Of a stretch of 64,000 bases of DNA, positions 37,953-45,847 are shown in pieces. The translations under genes and the position numbers were made by a program. The notes beneath the pieces are model-generated. The model searched no databases and was not told the origin of the DNA. It was given only the letters and a program-made list of their open reading frames with translations. Each line of letters begins with the position of its first letter. Within the stretch, counting starts at the first letter, position 1. Source of the DNA: Chenggangzhangella methanolivorans (GTDB taxonomy: Bacteria > Pseudomonadota > Alphaproteobacteria > Rhizobiales > Methylopilaceae). The DNA lies in assembly GCF_019797865.1 (NCBI RefSeq), contig NZ_CP081869.1:2877501-2941500 (forward strand), given 5' to 3'.

Positions 37953-38993
37953 CTAGCGCATGTCGAAGGCCGCGAAGGCGGCGGCGACTTCGCCGTTGTA
38001 GGCGTAGGAGCGCGACCGCTCCGCGGCGACGGTCTCGGCCTTCTCGGGCGCAGGCTCCGCCTTCGGGGCCGCGACCGGCGCGGCCGAGGCGAGCGCAGGC
38101 GTCAGCTTCGACGGCTGAAGCACGCGCTTGGTCGGCATGAGGGCCTTGGCGGCCGCCGGCTGCTCGTCCGCAGACGCGAAGGCGAGTGGCGTTTCGGCCG
38201 GCTTGGCGCGGACAGGCTTGGCGGGCGCGATGGCGGCGACGACGGCCTTCGGCGCGGCGGGAGCCGCCGCGAGCTGCGGCGCCGGGGCGGCCTTGGGCGC
38301 AGGGGCCACGGCTGCGAGCTGCGGCGCGGCGGGCGCGACCGTCGGCTGGACCACGGGGGCCGTCGCGACGACGACCGGCTGCGGGGCCGGACGGGAGGCG
38401 TCGTTGGAGGCGACCATGATCGACTTCGAGGCGCCGGTCGGATCGATGCGGGCGTAGGCGAGGGCGAGGGCCTTGGACTTCGCGTTCTGGCGCGCGTCCT
38501 CGGCGGTCACGACCTCGCGCTTCTCGTAGAAGGCGTTGCCGCCCGCGACCAGCACGTAGTGCATGTTCGGATAGCGGAACTTGTAGCCGGCGGTGTGGAA
38601 GAACATCGCGGTCTTGAGCGCCGGATGGCGCTGGCCCGAGAGCACCTTCTCGGCGTTGCGGCGGGCGCGCTCGGCGGCCTCGCCGTCCATGGTGCGGGTC
38701 ATGACGCCCGGCGCGAACTGGCGCTTCTGGCCGACGACCTCGCAGACCGTGGAGCCCCAGCGGCCGCTGTCCTTGCGGTTGGCCACCACGGTGCCGACCG
38801 CGACCATGCCCTCGTCGGCGCCGCGGTGGGATTCGAAATACATTGCCCGCGCCATGCATTCGCGGTCCTGCGCGGTGAAGCTCACCGGCTGGATGGCTGA
38901 CGTCGCCGCCAGCCTGGGCTGCTGCGAGCAGGCCGCCGCCGCAAGCGAGACCGCGGCCACGGCCGATACGCGCGTGAAGCGCCAAGCGTTCAT
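37953..38993 (-). CDS. SleB-type cell wall hydrolase (lipoprotein-like)
   Basis: Peptidoglycan hydrolase of the SleB/CwlJ family (predicted lytic activity in the cell envelope). The ATG at 38993 begins MNAWRFTRVSAVAAVSLAAAAC with a lipobox-like Cys at about residue 22, so it may be lipid-anchored; an ATG 21 bases upstream is an alternative. The hydrolase domain spans about residues 40-160: ECMARAMYFESHRGADEGMVAVGTVVANR with the key Glu, STVCEVVGQKRQF, MFFHTAGYKFRYPNMHYVLVAGGNAFYEK. A long Ala/Pro/Lys-rich low-complexity tail follows, likely a periplasmic linker. CtrA-like boxes lie upstream and a terminator downstream, so it is probably a single-gene, cell-cycle-controlled unit. Confidence 0.88.
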   Translation of the reverse strand: MNAWRFTRVSAVAAVSLAAAACSQQPRLAATSAIQPVSFTAQDRECMARAMYFESHRGADEGMVAVGTVVANRKDSGRWGSTVCEVVGQKRQFAPGVMTRTMDGEAAERARRNAEKVLSGQRHPALKTAMFFHTAGYKFRYPNMHYVLVAGGNAFYEKREVVTAEDARQNAKSKALALAYARIDPTGASKSIMVASNDASRPAPQPVVVATAPVVQPTVAPAAPQLAAVAPAPKAAPAPQLAAAPAAPKAVVAAIAPAKPVRAKPAETPLAFASADEQPAAAKALMPTKRVLQPSKLTPALASAAPVAAPKAEPAPEKAETVAAERSRSYAYNGEVAAAFAAFDMR

Positions 38994-39049
38994 ATCGGGA
39001 ACCCCCGTCTTCATGCTGGCCGCCCGCTCCCCCGATCAGACGACGGCCA

Positions 39050-39094
39050 TTAACGGACCGTAAACAAGCCACGAACCGTTATCAATTCGTTAAC
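39050..39094. promoter_or_regulatory. Two CtrA-like boxes upstream of the SleB-type gene
   Basis: The CtrA consensus is TTAA-N7-TTAA(C). At 39050-39065 the sequence is TTAA, seven bases, TAAAC; at 39079-39094 it is TTAT, seven bases, TTAAC. Each has one mismatch. They are 57-101 bases upstream of the hydrolase start, inside an A/T-richer stretch that stands out locally. CtrA control of envelope genes is well known in Alphaproteobacteria; the assignment here is inference. Confidence 0.5.
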
Positions 39095-39103
39095 GCCCGT
39101 ACG

Positions 39104-39118
39104 TTTGGTCCGACCAAA
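39104..39118. promoter_or_regulatory. Perfect 15-bp palindrome TTTGGTC-C-GACCAAA
   Basis: Seven-base perfect inverted repeat with a single central base, ten bases beyond the second CtrA-like box and 111 bases upstream of the SleB-type gene. It has operator-like symmetry, but the cognate regulator is unknown. The remainder up to 39381 has no visible gene. Confidence 0.45.
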
Positions 39119-39381
39119 GTTGGAATACGGCGGTCATAAACCGCTCCTCGCGCCGCCGGCCGCCACCGAACCGCCGCGATCTCCAAGCCGCCGGAGGCCT
39201 GAGTTCTCAGGCGCTCGCCATGTCGCCGAGACGGATCGGCGATCCCGGCGGCGGCCCGTCGAGGAAGCCGCGCGCCGCGTCCCCGCCGGTCCGGCGGATT
39301 TCGGCCGGCGCGGCCTTGGTTTTCATGGCGCGGCCGGCGCGACGCGCGGTCCTTCGCCGCATTTGCGGCGAAAGCCGCTTC

Positions 39382-40791
39382 TCAGATGCCGGAGCCGAGA
39401 TCGACGAAGTCGCGCAGCAGCGACCGCTGTCCCGCCCGCCCGAGGCCGTCGGCGAGGAAGTGGCTCTGCGCCGAGATCTCCGGGACGGCCGTGATCTCCC
39501 ACCATTCCGGCCGGGTGAGCGGGCCCATGGCGAACAGCCAGTCGGAGGGGGTTGAGTATTTGTCGACGAGCGCGCAGCCGACCGTCTTGACCCCGAGCCC
39601 GAGCTCGTCGGGCGTCAGCAGGCCGCGCTCCTTCAGCTTCATGAAGGCCGGGGCGTTGAGGTCGTCGAAGGACGAGCGCGGGCCCGTGCAGTTGATGATG
39701 GTGGCGACCTCAAGCTCCACGAGATCGCGGCTCCCGCGCGGGCGCACGGTCACGAGCGCGCCGGCGGGGGAGCGCCTCAGCCCCTCGATGCGGCCGGCGC
39801 GGATCTCGAGATTGGCCCCGAGCAGCGCGTCGATCTGGACCGCGACGGCGTTCGCCATGCGATGGCGGCGCACGTCCCAGATGGTGCGGCAGTGGCGCAG
39901 GAAGCGCTGGCGGTCGGTCTGACTCCACGACATCCAGACGCTCGCGAGGCTCGGCCGGATCGCGTCGATCACGCGCTGCCACGGCACGCCCTTCTGCGCC
40001 GCTTCGGCTGCCTCGCGCCTCAGCTTCCGAAAAGCCTGGCGGGGCGGCAGCGGGCCGGCCTCGAAGGCGTTCGGCCATTGCCCGCCATGGACATGTCGGC
40101 CCGGCAGGAGCCCGTGGCGAGACAGTGCGATGATCGGGCCGGTATGCCCGTTGCGCGTCAGCCGCAGCGCGACGTCGACCATTGTGAGGCCGGTCCCGAT
40201 CAGGAGGATCGGGTCCGTGCTCGCCGGCAGGCGGTCGCGGTGCAGGTCCCAAGGGTCGGGAATGAAGACCGGCGAGTCGAGCACGCCCTCGTCTCTGAAT
40301 CGGGGCGTCTTGGGCGGCAGGTTGCCGGTCGCCAGCACCACATGGGTGCCGCGGATCACGCGGCCGTCCTGCATCAGCACGTAAGGTCCGTCGTCGCGGC
40401 CGATCTCGACGACGTCGCCGCGCACGCGCTTCAGCCGCCCCGAAACCGTCTCGGCCTCGGCGATCGACGACACGTAGTCGCCGAAGGAGCGGCGGGTGAC
40501 GAAGCTGTCGCGCTCGCCGCCGTCATGGGTGTTGATTTCTTCCGGCCGGTTCTCGCGCAGCCAGCTTTCGAAGGTCGGCGCGAGGCCGAGCTCCATGCGG
40601 AACAGCGGCACGTTGAGCATGTGGCCGGGGTCGCAGGCCCCGTAGGCGACGCCCCGCCCAAGCGCTGCGGCCTTCTCGATCACCGTCACCCGGTTGTTCG
40701 GATCCTCGATGGCGCGCAGCGCGAGCAGCGATCCGCTGAGCCCGCCTCCGACGATCACGATGCTTCGCTGGTGAGCGTCTTCCGAAGCCAT
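39382..40791 (-). CDS. FAD/NAD(P)-binding oxidoreductase (HI0933/YdhS-like)
   Basis: A 469-residue flavoprotein with an N-terminal FAD Rossmann motif (SIVIVGGGLSGSLLALRA), the region RGVAYGACDPGHMLNVPL characteristic of the FAD-NAD(P)-binding family that includes E. coli YdhS, VLATGNLPP, and an internal second nucleotide-binding loop ILLIGTGLTMVDVALRL. A C-terminal INCTGPRSSFDDL completes the FAD site. The substrate is unknown. The ATG at 40791 is preferred because GGAAGG precedes it; an in-frame ATG 33 bases upstream lacks a ribosome site. It neighbours tRNA-Sec upstream. Confidence 0.85.
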   Translation of the reverse strand: MASEDAHQRSIVIVGGGLSGSLLALRAIEDPNNRVTVIEKAAALGRGVAYGACDPGHMLNVPLFRMELGLAPTFESWLRENRPEEINTHDGGERDSFVTRRSFGDYVSSIAEAETVSGRLKRVRGDVVEIGRDDGPYVLMQDGRVIRGTHVVLATGNLPPKTPRFRDEGVLDSPVFIPDPWDLHRDRLPASTDPILLIGTGLTMVDVALRLTRNGHTGPIIALSRHGLLPGRHVHGGQWPNAFEAGPLPPRQAFRKLRREAAEAAQKGVPWQRVIDAIRPSLASVWMSWSQTDRQRFLRHCRTIWDVRRHRMANAVAVQIDALLGANLEIRAGRIEGLRRSPAGALVTVRPRGSRDLVELEVATIINCTGPRSSFDDLNAPAFMKLKERGLLTPDELGLGVKTVGCALVDKYSTPSDWLFAMGPLTRPEWWEITAVPEISAQSHFLADGLGRAGQRSLLRDFVDLGSGI

Positions 40792-40969
40792 GGCGCCTTC
40801 CAAAACGACAGAATCGATAGACAAGGCGCCGTTGGCGCCGCGTCCGCCTTGTTAAGCCGCAATGGCGGCTTTCTCCATGCGCTCGTTTGCAATTGTCCGG
40901 CCATGCGCGAGCGGCCGGACGTCGCGGCGGGCGGCCGCCGTTCCTGTGAAGCGCGGATGGATCGGTGAC

Positions 40970-41067
40970 TGGTGGAAGAGAGTGGGAGTCGAACCCACCA
41001 AAGACCGCATCCGCGGCCCCTCCCGGTTTTGAAGACCGGACGCCCCACCGGGGAACGTTTCTCCTCC
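40970..41067 (-). tRNA. selC: tRNA-Sec (selenocysteine, anticodon TCA)
   Basis: On the minus strand an 8-bp acceptor stem GGAGGAGA pairs with TCTCTTCC (one G-U), a feature special to bacterial tRNA-Sec. The anticodon arm is CCGGT-CTTCAAA-ACCGG, anticodon TCA (complement of 41030-41032), which reads UGA. A very long variable arm (GGAGGGGCC through GGTCTTTGG) and a T arm with GGGTTCGACTCCC follow, then A and encoded CCA. The total is 98 nt, as expected for selC and longer than any ordinary tRNA. It implies that the organism makes selenoproteins. Confidence 0.95.
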
Positions 41068-41157
41068 GTCCGGCGGCAAACTATCGATCCGCGATCCCAT
41101 GGGGAAGTCGCGGGGCCGTGAACGCGGAAGCGCAGAAACCGTTCTCCCGCGCCATTG

Positions 41158-41204
41158 ACATACGCGACGTATGTTCCGACATCGCCGACATACGAAACGT
41201 AGCT
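41158..41204 (+). promoter_or_regulatory. Paired palindromic operators overlapping a -35 element, upstream of ridA-like gene
   Basis: ACATACG-CGA-CGTATGT (41158-41174) is a perfect 7-base inverted repeat. Exactly 30 bases on (centre to centre) lies ACATACG-AAA-CGTAGCT (41188-41204), a near copy with a degenerate right arm. A TTGACA at 41155-41160 overlaps the first site, so a bound repressor would block RNA polymerase. The size and spacing suit a TetR-type dimer pair. No regulator gene is adjacent. Confidence 0.6.
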
Positions 41205-41250
41205 ATGCGCGGCCGAGGTCGGCCGCGACGACGTCATGGAGAGAAATCAG

Positions 41251-41646
41251 ATGAGCACGCAAGACGCCACGCCCCCCGCCGGCATGCAGGCGCTTTACGA
41301 GAAGTTCCGATATTCGGGCGCGACCCGGGCCGGCGACCTGCTGTTCGTCTCCGGGCAGGTGGGAGCCCGCGACGACGGAACGCCCGAGCCCGACTTCGAA
41401 AAGCAGGTGCGGCTCGCCTTCGACACGCTGATCGCGACGCTGAAGGCCGAAGGCGCGAGCTTCGACGACATCGTCGACCTCACCACCTACCACATCGATC
41501 CGGAGGCCCAGCTGGAAACGGTCGTCAAGGTCCGCGAAACGGTGATCGGCAAACGGCCGCCGAACTGGACCGCGGTCGGCGTGACCTGGCTCGCGGGCTT
41601 CGACTTCGAGCTCAAGGTCGTGGCCAGGATCCCGCAGGGCGCGTGA
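41251..41646 (+). CDS. RidA family protein
   Basis: A 131-residue RidA/YjgF/UK114-like protein. Canonical RidA hydrolyses reactive enamine/imine intermediates. Landmarks are FRYSGATRAGDLLFVSGQVGARDDG, FEKQVRLAFDTLIATLKAEGASFDDIVDLTTYHID, VRETVIGKRPPNWTAVGVTWLA and ELKVVARIP; the catalytic Arg of true RidA (in the xARxxxxV C-terminal strand) appears as VVARIP. The start at 41251 is chosen because GGAGAG lies seven bases upstream; an in-frame ATG at 41236 overlaps that site. The promoter carries paired palindromes, suggesting inducible control. Confidence 0.88.
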   Translation: MSTQDATPPAGMQALYEKFRYSGATRAGDLLFVSGQVGARDDGTPEPDFEKQVRLAFDTLIATLKAEGASFDDIVDLTTYHIDPEAQLETVVKVRETVIGKRPPNWTAVGVTWLAGFDFELKVVARIPQGA

Positions 41647-41683
41647 AGCCGGGCTTTTGGGGACGCTTTGGCTCCGCTCAGCC

Positions 41684-42266
41684 GTCATCCCGGGCCTGAC
41701 CCGGGATCCAGAACCGACGCCGCGGCGGGAGTCTGGACCAGCCGTCCCGGTTCTGGATCCCGGCTCTTCGGCCGGGATGACGCGCGGAGGTTCGGGCGGG
41801 TCGTCGGGCGGCGGGCGCTGCGGCCGGCTCATACTCAGCCGTCATCCCGGGCCTGACCCGGGATCCAGAACCGACGCCGTGGCGGGAGTCAGGACCCGGC
41901 CGTTCCGGCTCTGGATCCCGGCTCTCCGGCCGGGATGACGGGCGGAGGTTCGGGCGGGTGGTTCGGGCGGGTCGTCAGGAGGCGGGCGCTGCGGCCGGCT
42001 CCAGCTCAGCCGTCATCCCGGGCTTGACCCGGGATCCAGAACCGACGCCGCGTCGGGAGTCTGGACCAGTTGTTCCGGTTCTGGTTCCCGGCTCTTCGGC
42101 CGGGATGACGGGCGGAGGTTCGGGCGGGTCGTCAGGAGGCGGGCGCTGCGGCCGGCTCCAGCTCAGCCGTCATCCCGGGCTTGACCCGGGATCCAGAACC
42201 GACGCCGCGGCGGGAGTCTGGACCAGCCGTGCCGGTTCTGGATCCCGGCTCTCCGGCCGGGATGAC
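41684..42266. repeat. Tandem repeat array, four copies, 157/171/157-bp spacing, palindromic core
   Basis: The motif GTCATCCCGGG starts at 41684, 41841, 42012 and 42169. Each unit contains GGGATCCAGAACCGACGCC, a variable centre (GCGGCGGGAGTCTGGACC), the inverted arm GGTTCTGGATCCCGGCTC and CGGCCGGGATGAC, then a spacer (GGAGGTTCGGGCGGGT and GGCGGGCGCTGCGGCCGG). One spacer carries an extra 14-base duplication. Copies differ by point changes. The core equals that of the 20936-21466 array, but spacers differ. It fills the gap between ridA-like and transglutaminase genes. Confidence 0.9.
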
Positions 42267-42307
42267 GCGCGGTGGCTCGCTCGCGACAACAGTAAGATAG
42301 CGACGGC

Positions 42308-43195
42308 TCACGCCGTCGCGTGCTCGACCGGCTTCACGTCGACCGAATGGCTCGTGGTCTGCGACCCCGCGGTCATCACCGTGCCGTCGATCGGCGCGAC
42401 GTCGGCGTAGTCGCGGCCGACCGCGACCGTGATGTGGTCGTCGATCGCGAGCATGGCGTTGGTCGGGTCGAAGCCGACCCAGCCGACCTGCGGCCCGAGC
42501 CAGGCCGTGACCCAGGCGTGCATCGCGTCGGCGCCTTCGAGCCGCGGCTTGCCCGGCGGCGGCACGGTGCGCAGGAAACCGCTGACATAGGCGGCCGGCA
42601 CGCCGACGGCGCGCAGGCCCGCGATCATGACATGGGCGAAGTCCTGGCAGACGCCCTCGCGCTTGGCGAAGGCCTCCTCCACCGGCGTGTCCACCTTGGT
42701 CGCGCCGGGGGCGTAGTCGAACTCGTCCTTGATCTGCGCCGCGAGCTCGAACACCGCCTCGCCGGCGGGACGCCCGTCCGCCATCGCGTCGCGCGCATAG
42801 TCGGCGAAGGGCGCGGAGATCCGCACCCGGCGGCTGTCGCCGAGGAAATGCATCGGCCCGGCGCCGCTGACGTCCCGCGAGGCCCGGGCGAGCGCCGTCA
42901 GTTCTCCGAGCGCAGGGGTGCGGCCGAGATCGGGGCGCGGCCGCTCCACCTCGACCTGGGTCGACATCCGCACCTCAAGCGCCTCGTGAGCCGGCAAAAT
43001 GAGGAGGTGGTCGAGCGCGTTGCCGAAGAAGTCCCGGTCGCGGATCTGTTCGTCGGGGCGCGGCTCGACGACGAGCTTGACCGGGCCCGGGCGCTGGCCG
43101 GGCTCCAGCCGCGGGCGCACGCGCAGGATATGGCGCGCGTCGTTCACAGGCTCGGCGTAGTCATAGGCGATGACGAGCGAGAGGTCGTAGATCAT
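42308..43195 (-). CDS. Transglutaminase-like cysteine protease family protein
   Basis: A 295-residue protein with an N-terminal transglutaminase-associated domain (LSLVIAYDYAEPVNDARHILRVRPR) and a transglutaminase-like catalytic domain. The Cys-His-Asp triad is visible as REGVCQDFAHVMIAGLRAVG (Cys), ADAMHAWVTAWLG (His) and VGFDPTNAM (Asp). There is no signal peptide. Its start overlaps the ATP-grasp/alpha-E gene stop (ATGA). This triplet of transglutaminase, circularly permuted ATP-grasp with alpha-E, and DUF2126 transglutaminase is widespread in Proteobacteria and is thought to make or process a peptide, but its product is unknown. Confidence 0.88.
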   Translation of the reverse strand: MIYDLSLVIAYDYAEPVNDARHILRVRPRLEPGQRPGPVKLVVEPRPDEQIRDRDFFGNALDHLLILPAHEALEVRMSTQVEVERPRPDLGRTPALGELTALARASRDVSGAGPMHFLGDSRRVRISAPFADYARDAMADGRPAGEAVFELAAQIKDEFDYAPGATKVDTPVEEAFAKREGVCQDFAHVMIAGLRAVGVPAAYVSGFLRTVPPPGKPRLEGADAMHAWVTAWLGPQVGWVGFDPTNAMLAIDDHITVAVGRDYADVAPIDGTVMTAGSQTTSHSVDVKPVEHATA

Positions 43196-45677
43196 TCGGC
43201 CTCCGCGCCTTCGCCGGAGGCGAGCGGGGCGGCGCCGAAATAGCGCTGGCCGAGAAGATCCGAGATGTCGCCGAGATCGGTCGCGACGCGCAGCAGGAAG
43301 GCCTCGTTGACCTCGGACGCGTCTCCGGTCGCGAGCCGCACCTGAAGGCGCGCGATGCGGCGCGACACCGTCGCGAGCGTCTCGCCGCGGCGGATGCCCG
43401 GCAGCTCGTCCAGAACGCTCTTCAGCCCGTTGACCTGGAACGCGACCGAGCGCGGATTGAAAGGGTCGAGCACCGTGAGGTCGATCACAGTCTCGCGCGA
43501 CAGATGCACCGAATAGCGCCGGCGATAGGTGATGCGGCTGTCGGCGAATTCGAGCAGCGCCTCGAGCCCGCCCTCCGGGATCTTGGCGAAGGCGGCCGCG
43601 ACCTGCGCCGAGACCTGCCCCCGCTCGAGCAGCCGCCCGGCCTGCAGGAAGCGCCAGCCGGTGAAGTGGTACATGTTCTCGTGCACGAGGCCGGCGAAGC
43701 CCGAAAGCCGCGTCAGCGCCTGGCTCGCGACGTCGACGAGGTCGCCGGGCTCGCGCAGGCGGATGTGGCTCTCGATCAGGTCCACGACCTCGCGCAGCGC
43801 CCGCCAGCCGTCCGGCGAGAACCGGTCGCGGATGCGCGAGGCGGTGGCGAAGGCCATGCGCGAGGCCTTCAGCAGCGTCGTCGCCGGATCGGCGACCGCG
43901 GCCTCGACGTCGAGGCCGGTCAGGAGTTCGCCGATCTCGGCCTCGAGCGTTCCGCGCCGTTCGCCTTCGGCGAGCCGCGAGGCGTAGAGGCGCACGAGCC
44001 GCGTCGCGCATTCGGCGCGTTCGACGTAGCGGCCGAGCCAGAACAGGTTGTCGGCCGCGCGCGAGGGCGGCGCGCTCGGCAGGCGCCGCGAGAAATTGCG
44101 CTGCTCGCTGAAGAGCAGCGTGACGGGCTTCTCGTTCTTCTCCGACGGCACCCAGACGTCGACCGAATGCCCGCCCGACTGCATCGCGACGGCGAGCGGA
44201 TCGGTCGAGGTGGAGACGCGCGCGAAGCCGCCCGGCATCACCCGCCAGCCGGACGCGTCGCGGGCGAGATAGACCCGCACCGTCACCGGGCGCGGCGTGA
44301 GCTTGCCGTCGACGAACACCGGCGCGGTCGAGAGCGCGACGATCTCCTGGCCGACGACGTCGACGCCGTCGCCGTCGAGATCCTCGATCAGCCGCGCCGA
44401 GGCCGAGGCGCGGATGCCGAGATCAAGCGGGCGGCGGCGCTCCTCGGCGTTGGGCGACTGCGGGAAGGCGCGCGCGAGCGACAGCTCGTCGCGATGTTCG
44501 GAGACATAGGCGCGCTCGGCCTCCTGCCCGCACCACCAGGTGGCGACCGTCGGCAGCTTCAGCTCCTCGCCGAGCAGCGCGCGGGCGAGCGGGGCTGGAA
44601 GGCGAGCAGGGCGCGGGTCTCGAGCAGGCCCGAACCCAGCGCGTTGACCATCTCGACCGAGCCTTCGCGCACCGCGCGGGCGAGGCCCGCCGTGCCGATG
44701 CGCGATCCGGCGTGGAGCTCGAGCGGGTCGGCGAAGTCGCCGTCGAGGCGACGCCACAGCACGTGGATGGGCTTGGCCCCGTCGACCGTGCGCACCACCA
44801 CCTGCCCGCCATGGACCGCGAGGTCCCCGCCCTCGAGCAGCAGGAAGCCGAGATAGCGGGCGAGATAGGCGTGCTCGAAATAGGTCTCGTTGTGGGGGCC
44901 GGGCGTCAGCACGCCGACGCGCGCGCCCTTGCCGTCGTCGAGCGCGTTCAGCGTCTCGCGAAACTGCTGGAAGAAACCCGCGAGCCGCTGGACCTTGAGG
45001 TCGCGGATGAGGTCCGGGAAGGCGCGCGAGGTCGCGACCCGGTTCTCGAGCGCGAAGCCCGCGCCCGAGGGCGCCTGGGTGCGGTCGCCCAGCACCCACC
45101 AGCGCCCGTCAGGCCCGCGGCCGATATCGACCGCGATGAAGCGGATCAGCGGACGTCCCGACCGGCCCTGGTCGGCGATCGGGCGCAAAAACTCCGGATT
45201 GCGGCCGAGCACGGCGGGCGGCAGCACGCCGTCGCGCACGAGGCGGCGCTCGCCATAGAGGTCCGCGATCAGCTTTTCGAGGAAGACCGCGCGCTGGGTG
45301 AGCCCCGCGACGAGGTCGGCCCATTCGCGCCGCTCGATGATGAGCGGCGGGAAGGCGAGGGGCCAGGAGCGAGTCTGCTCGCCGGGCTCCTGTCCGCCAT
45401 AGACGCGATAGTAGACGCCGGCCTCGCGCAGATATTGCGCGGCGCTGCCGAAGCGGCGCGCGCGTTCGGGTTCGCCGAGGCCGCCGAGCGCCGAAACCAG
45501 CTCGCGATAATGCGGGCGCACCTGGCCGTCCGGCCCGAGCATCTCGTCGATGACGCCTTCGGGCGGGCGATAGCCGTCGAGAAGCCCGGCGCGCGGGGCC
45601 TCGGTCCTGGCCGTTCCCTTGGCGGCCTCCTTGGCCGCTTCTTTGGCCGCCTTGCCGTCGATCGACAGAATGCTCAC
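43192..45677 (-). CDS. Circularly permuted ATP-grasp protein fused to alpha-E domain; one frameshift
   Basis: An 828-residue two-domain protein once one C lost near 44595 is restored (LLAFQP, then PLARALLGEELK). The N-terminal 470 residues are the circularly permuted ATP-grasp module: YFEHAYLARYLGFLLLEGGDLAVHGG, NALGSGLLETRALLAF, TVATWWCGQ, RVYLARDASGWRVMPGGFARVS. The C-terminal alpha-E domain (about 500-828) is all-helical: SRAADNLFWLGRYVERAECATRL, and later GLVHENMYHFTGWRFLQAGRLLERG. ATP-grasp enzymes form amide bonds, so a peptide ligase role is inferred. An amphipathic Lys/Glu/Ala repeat opens the protein. It overlaps the downstream transglutaminase gene; a hairpin separates it from the DUF2126 gene. 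Confidence 0.88.
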
Positions 45678-45812
45678 CGCCCGATGCGCTCCCCCGAAGC
45701 GCGCGTTCCGCTCGCGCGCATCATTGCGCCGTTTCGCGCGGTTTGACGATGGGCGAGACGCCGCGGCGCCGCTCTAATGTTTCTCCGCAGTAAAAAAGAG
45801 ACGGTGGAAGTT

Positions 45813-45837
45813 TCCCTCCCCTGGGACAGGGGAGGGA
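45813..45837 (-). terminator. Hairpin after the DUF2126 gene
   Basis: TCCCTCCCC pairs perfectly with GGGGAGGGA across a 7-base loop, 11 bases beyond the minus-strand stop of the DUF2126 gene; a CTCTTTTTTAC run follows about 20 bases later on that strand. It is a probable terminator or attenuator between this gene and the ATP-grasp gene, and resembles the hairpin at 50459. Confidence 0.5.
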
Positions 45838-45847
45838 GTCGCGCGCC

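Noticed and set aside
41684..42266. CRISPR array
   Set aside because: Units are 157-171 bp with long palindromic cores and nearly identical spacers; no cas genes are present and spacing and repeat length do not fit.
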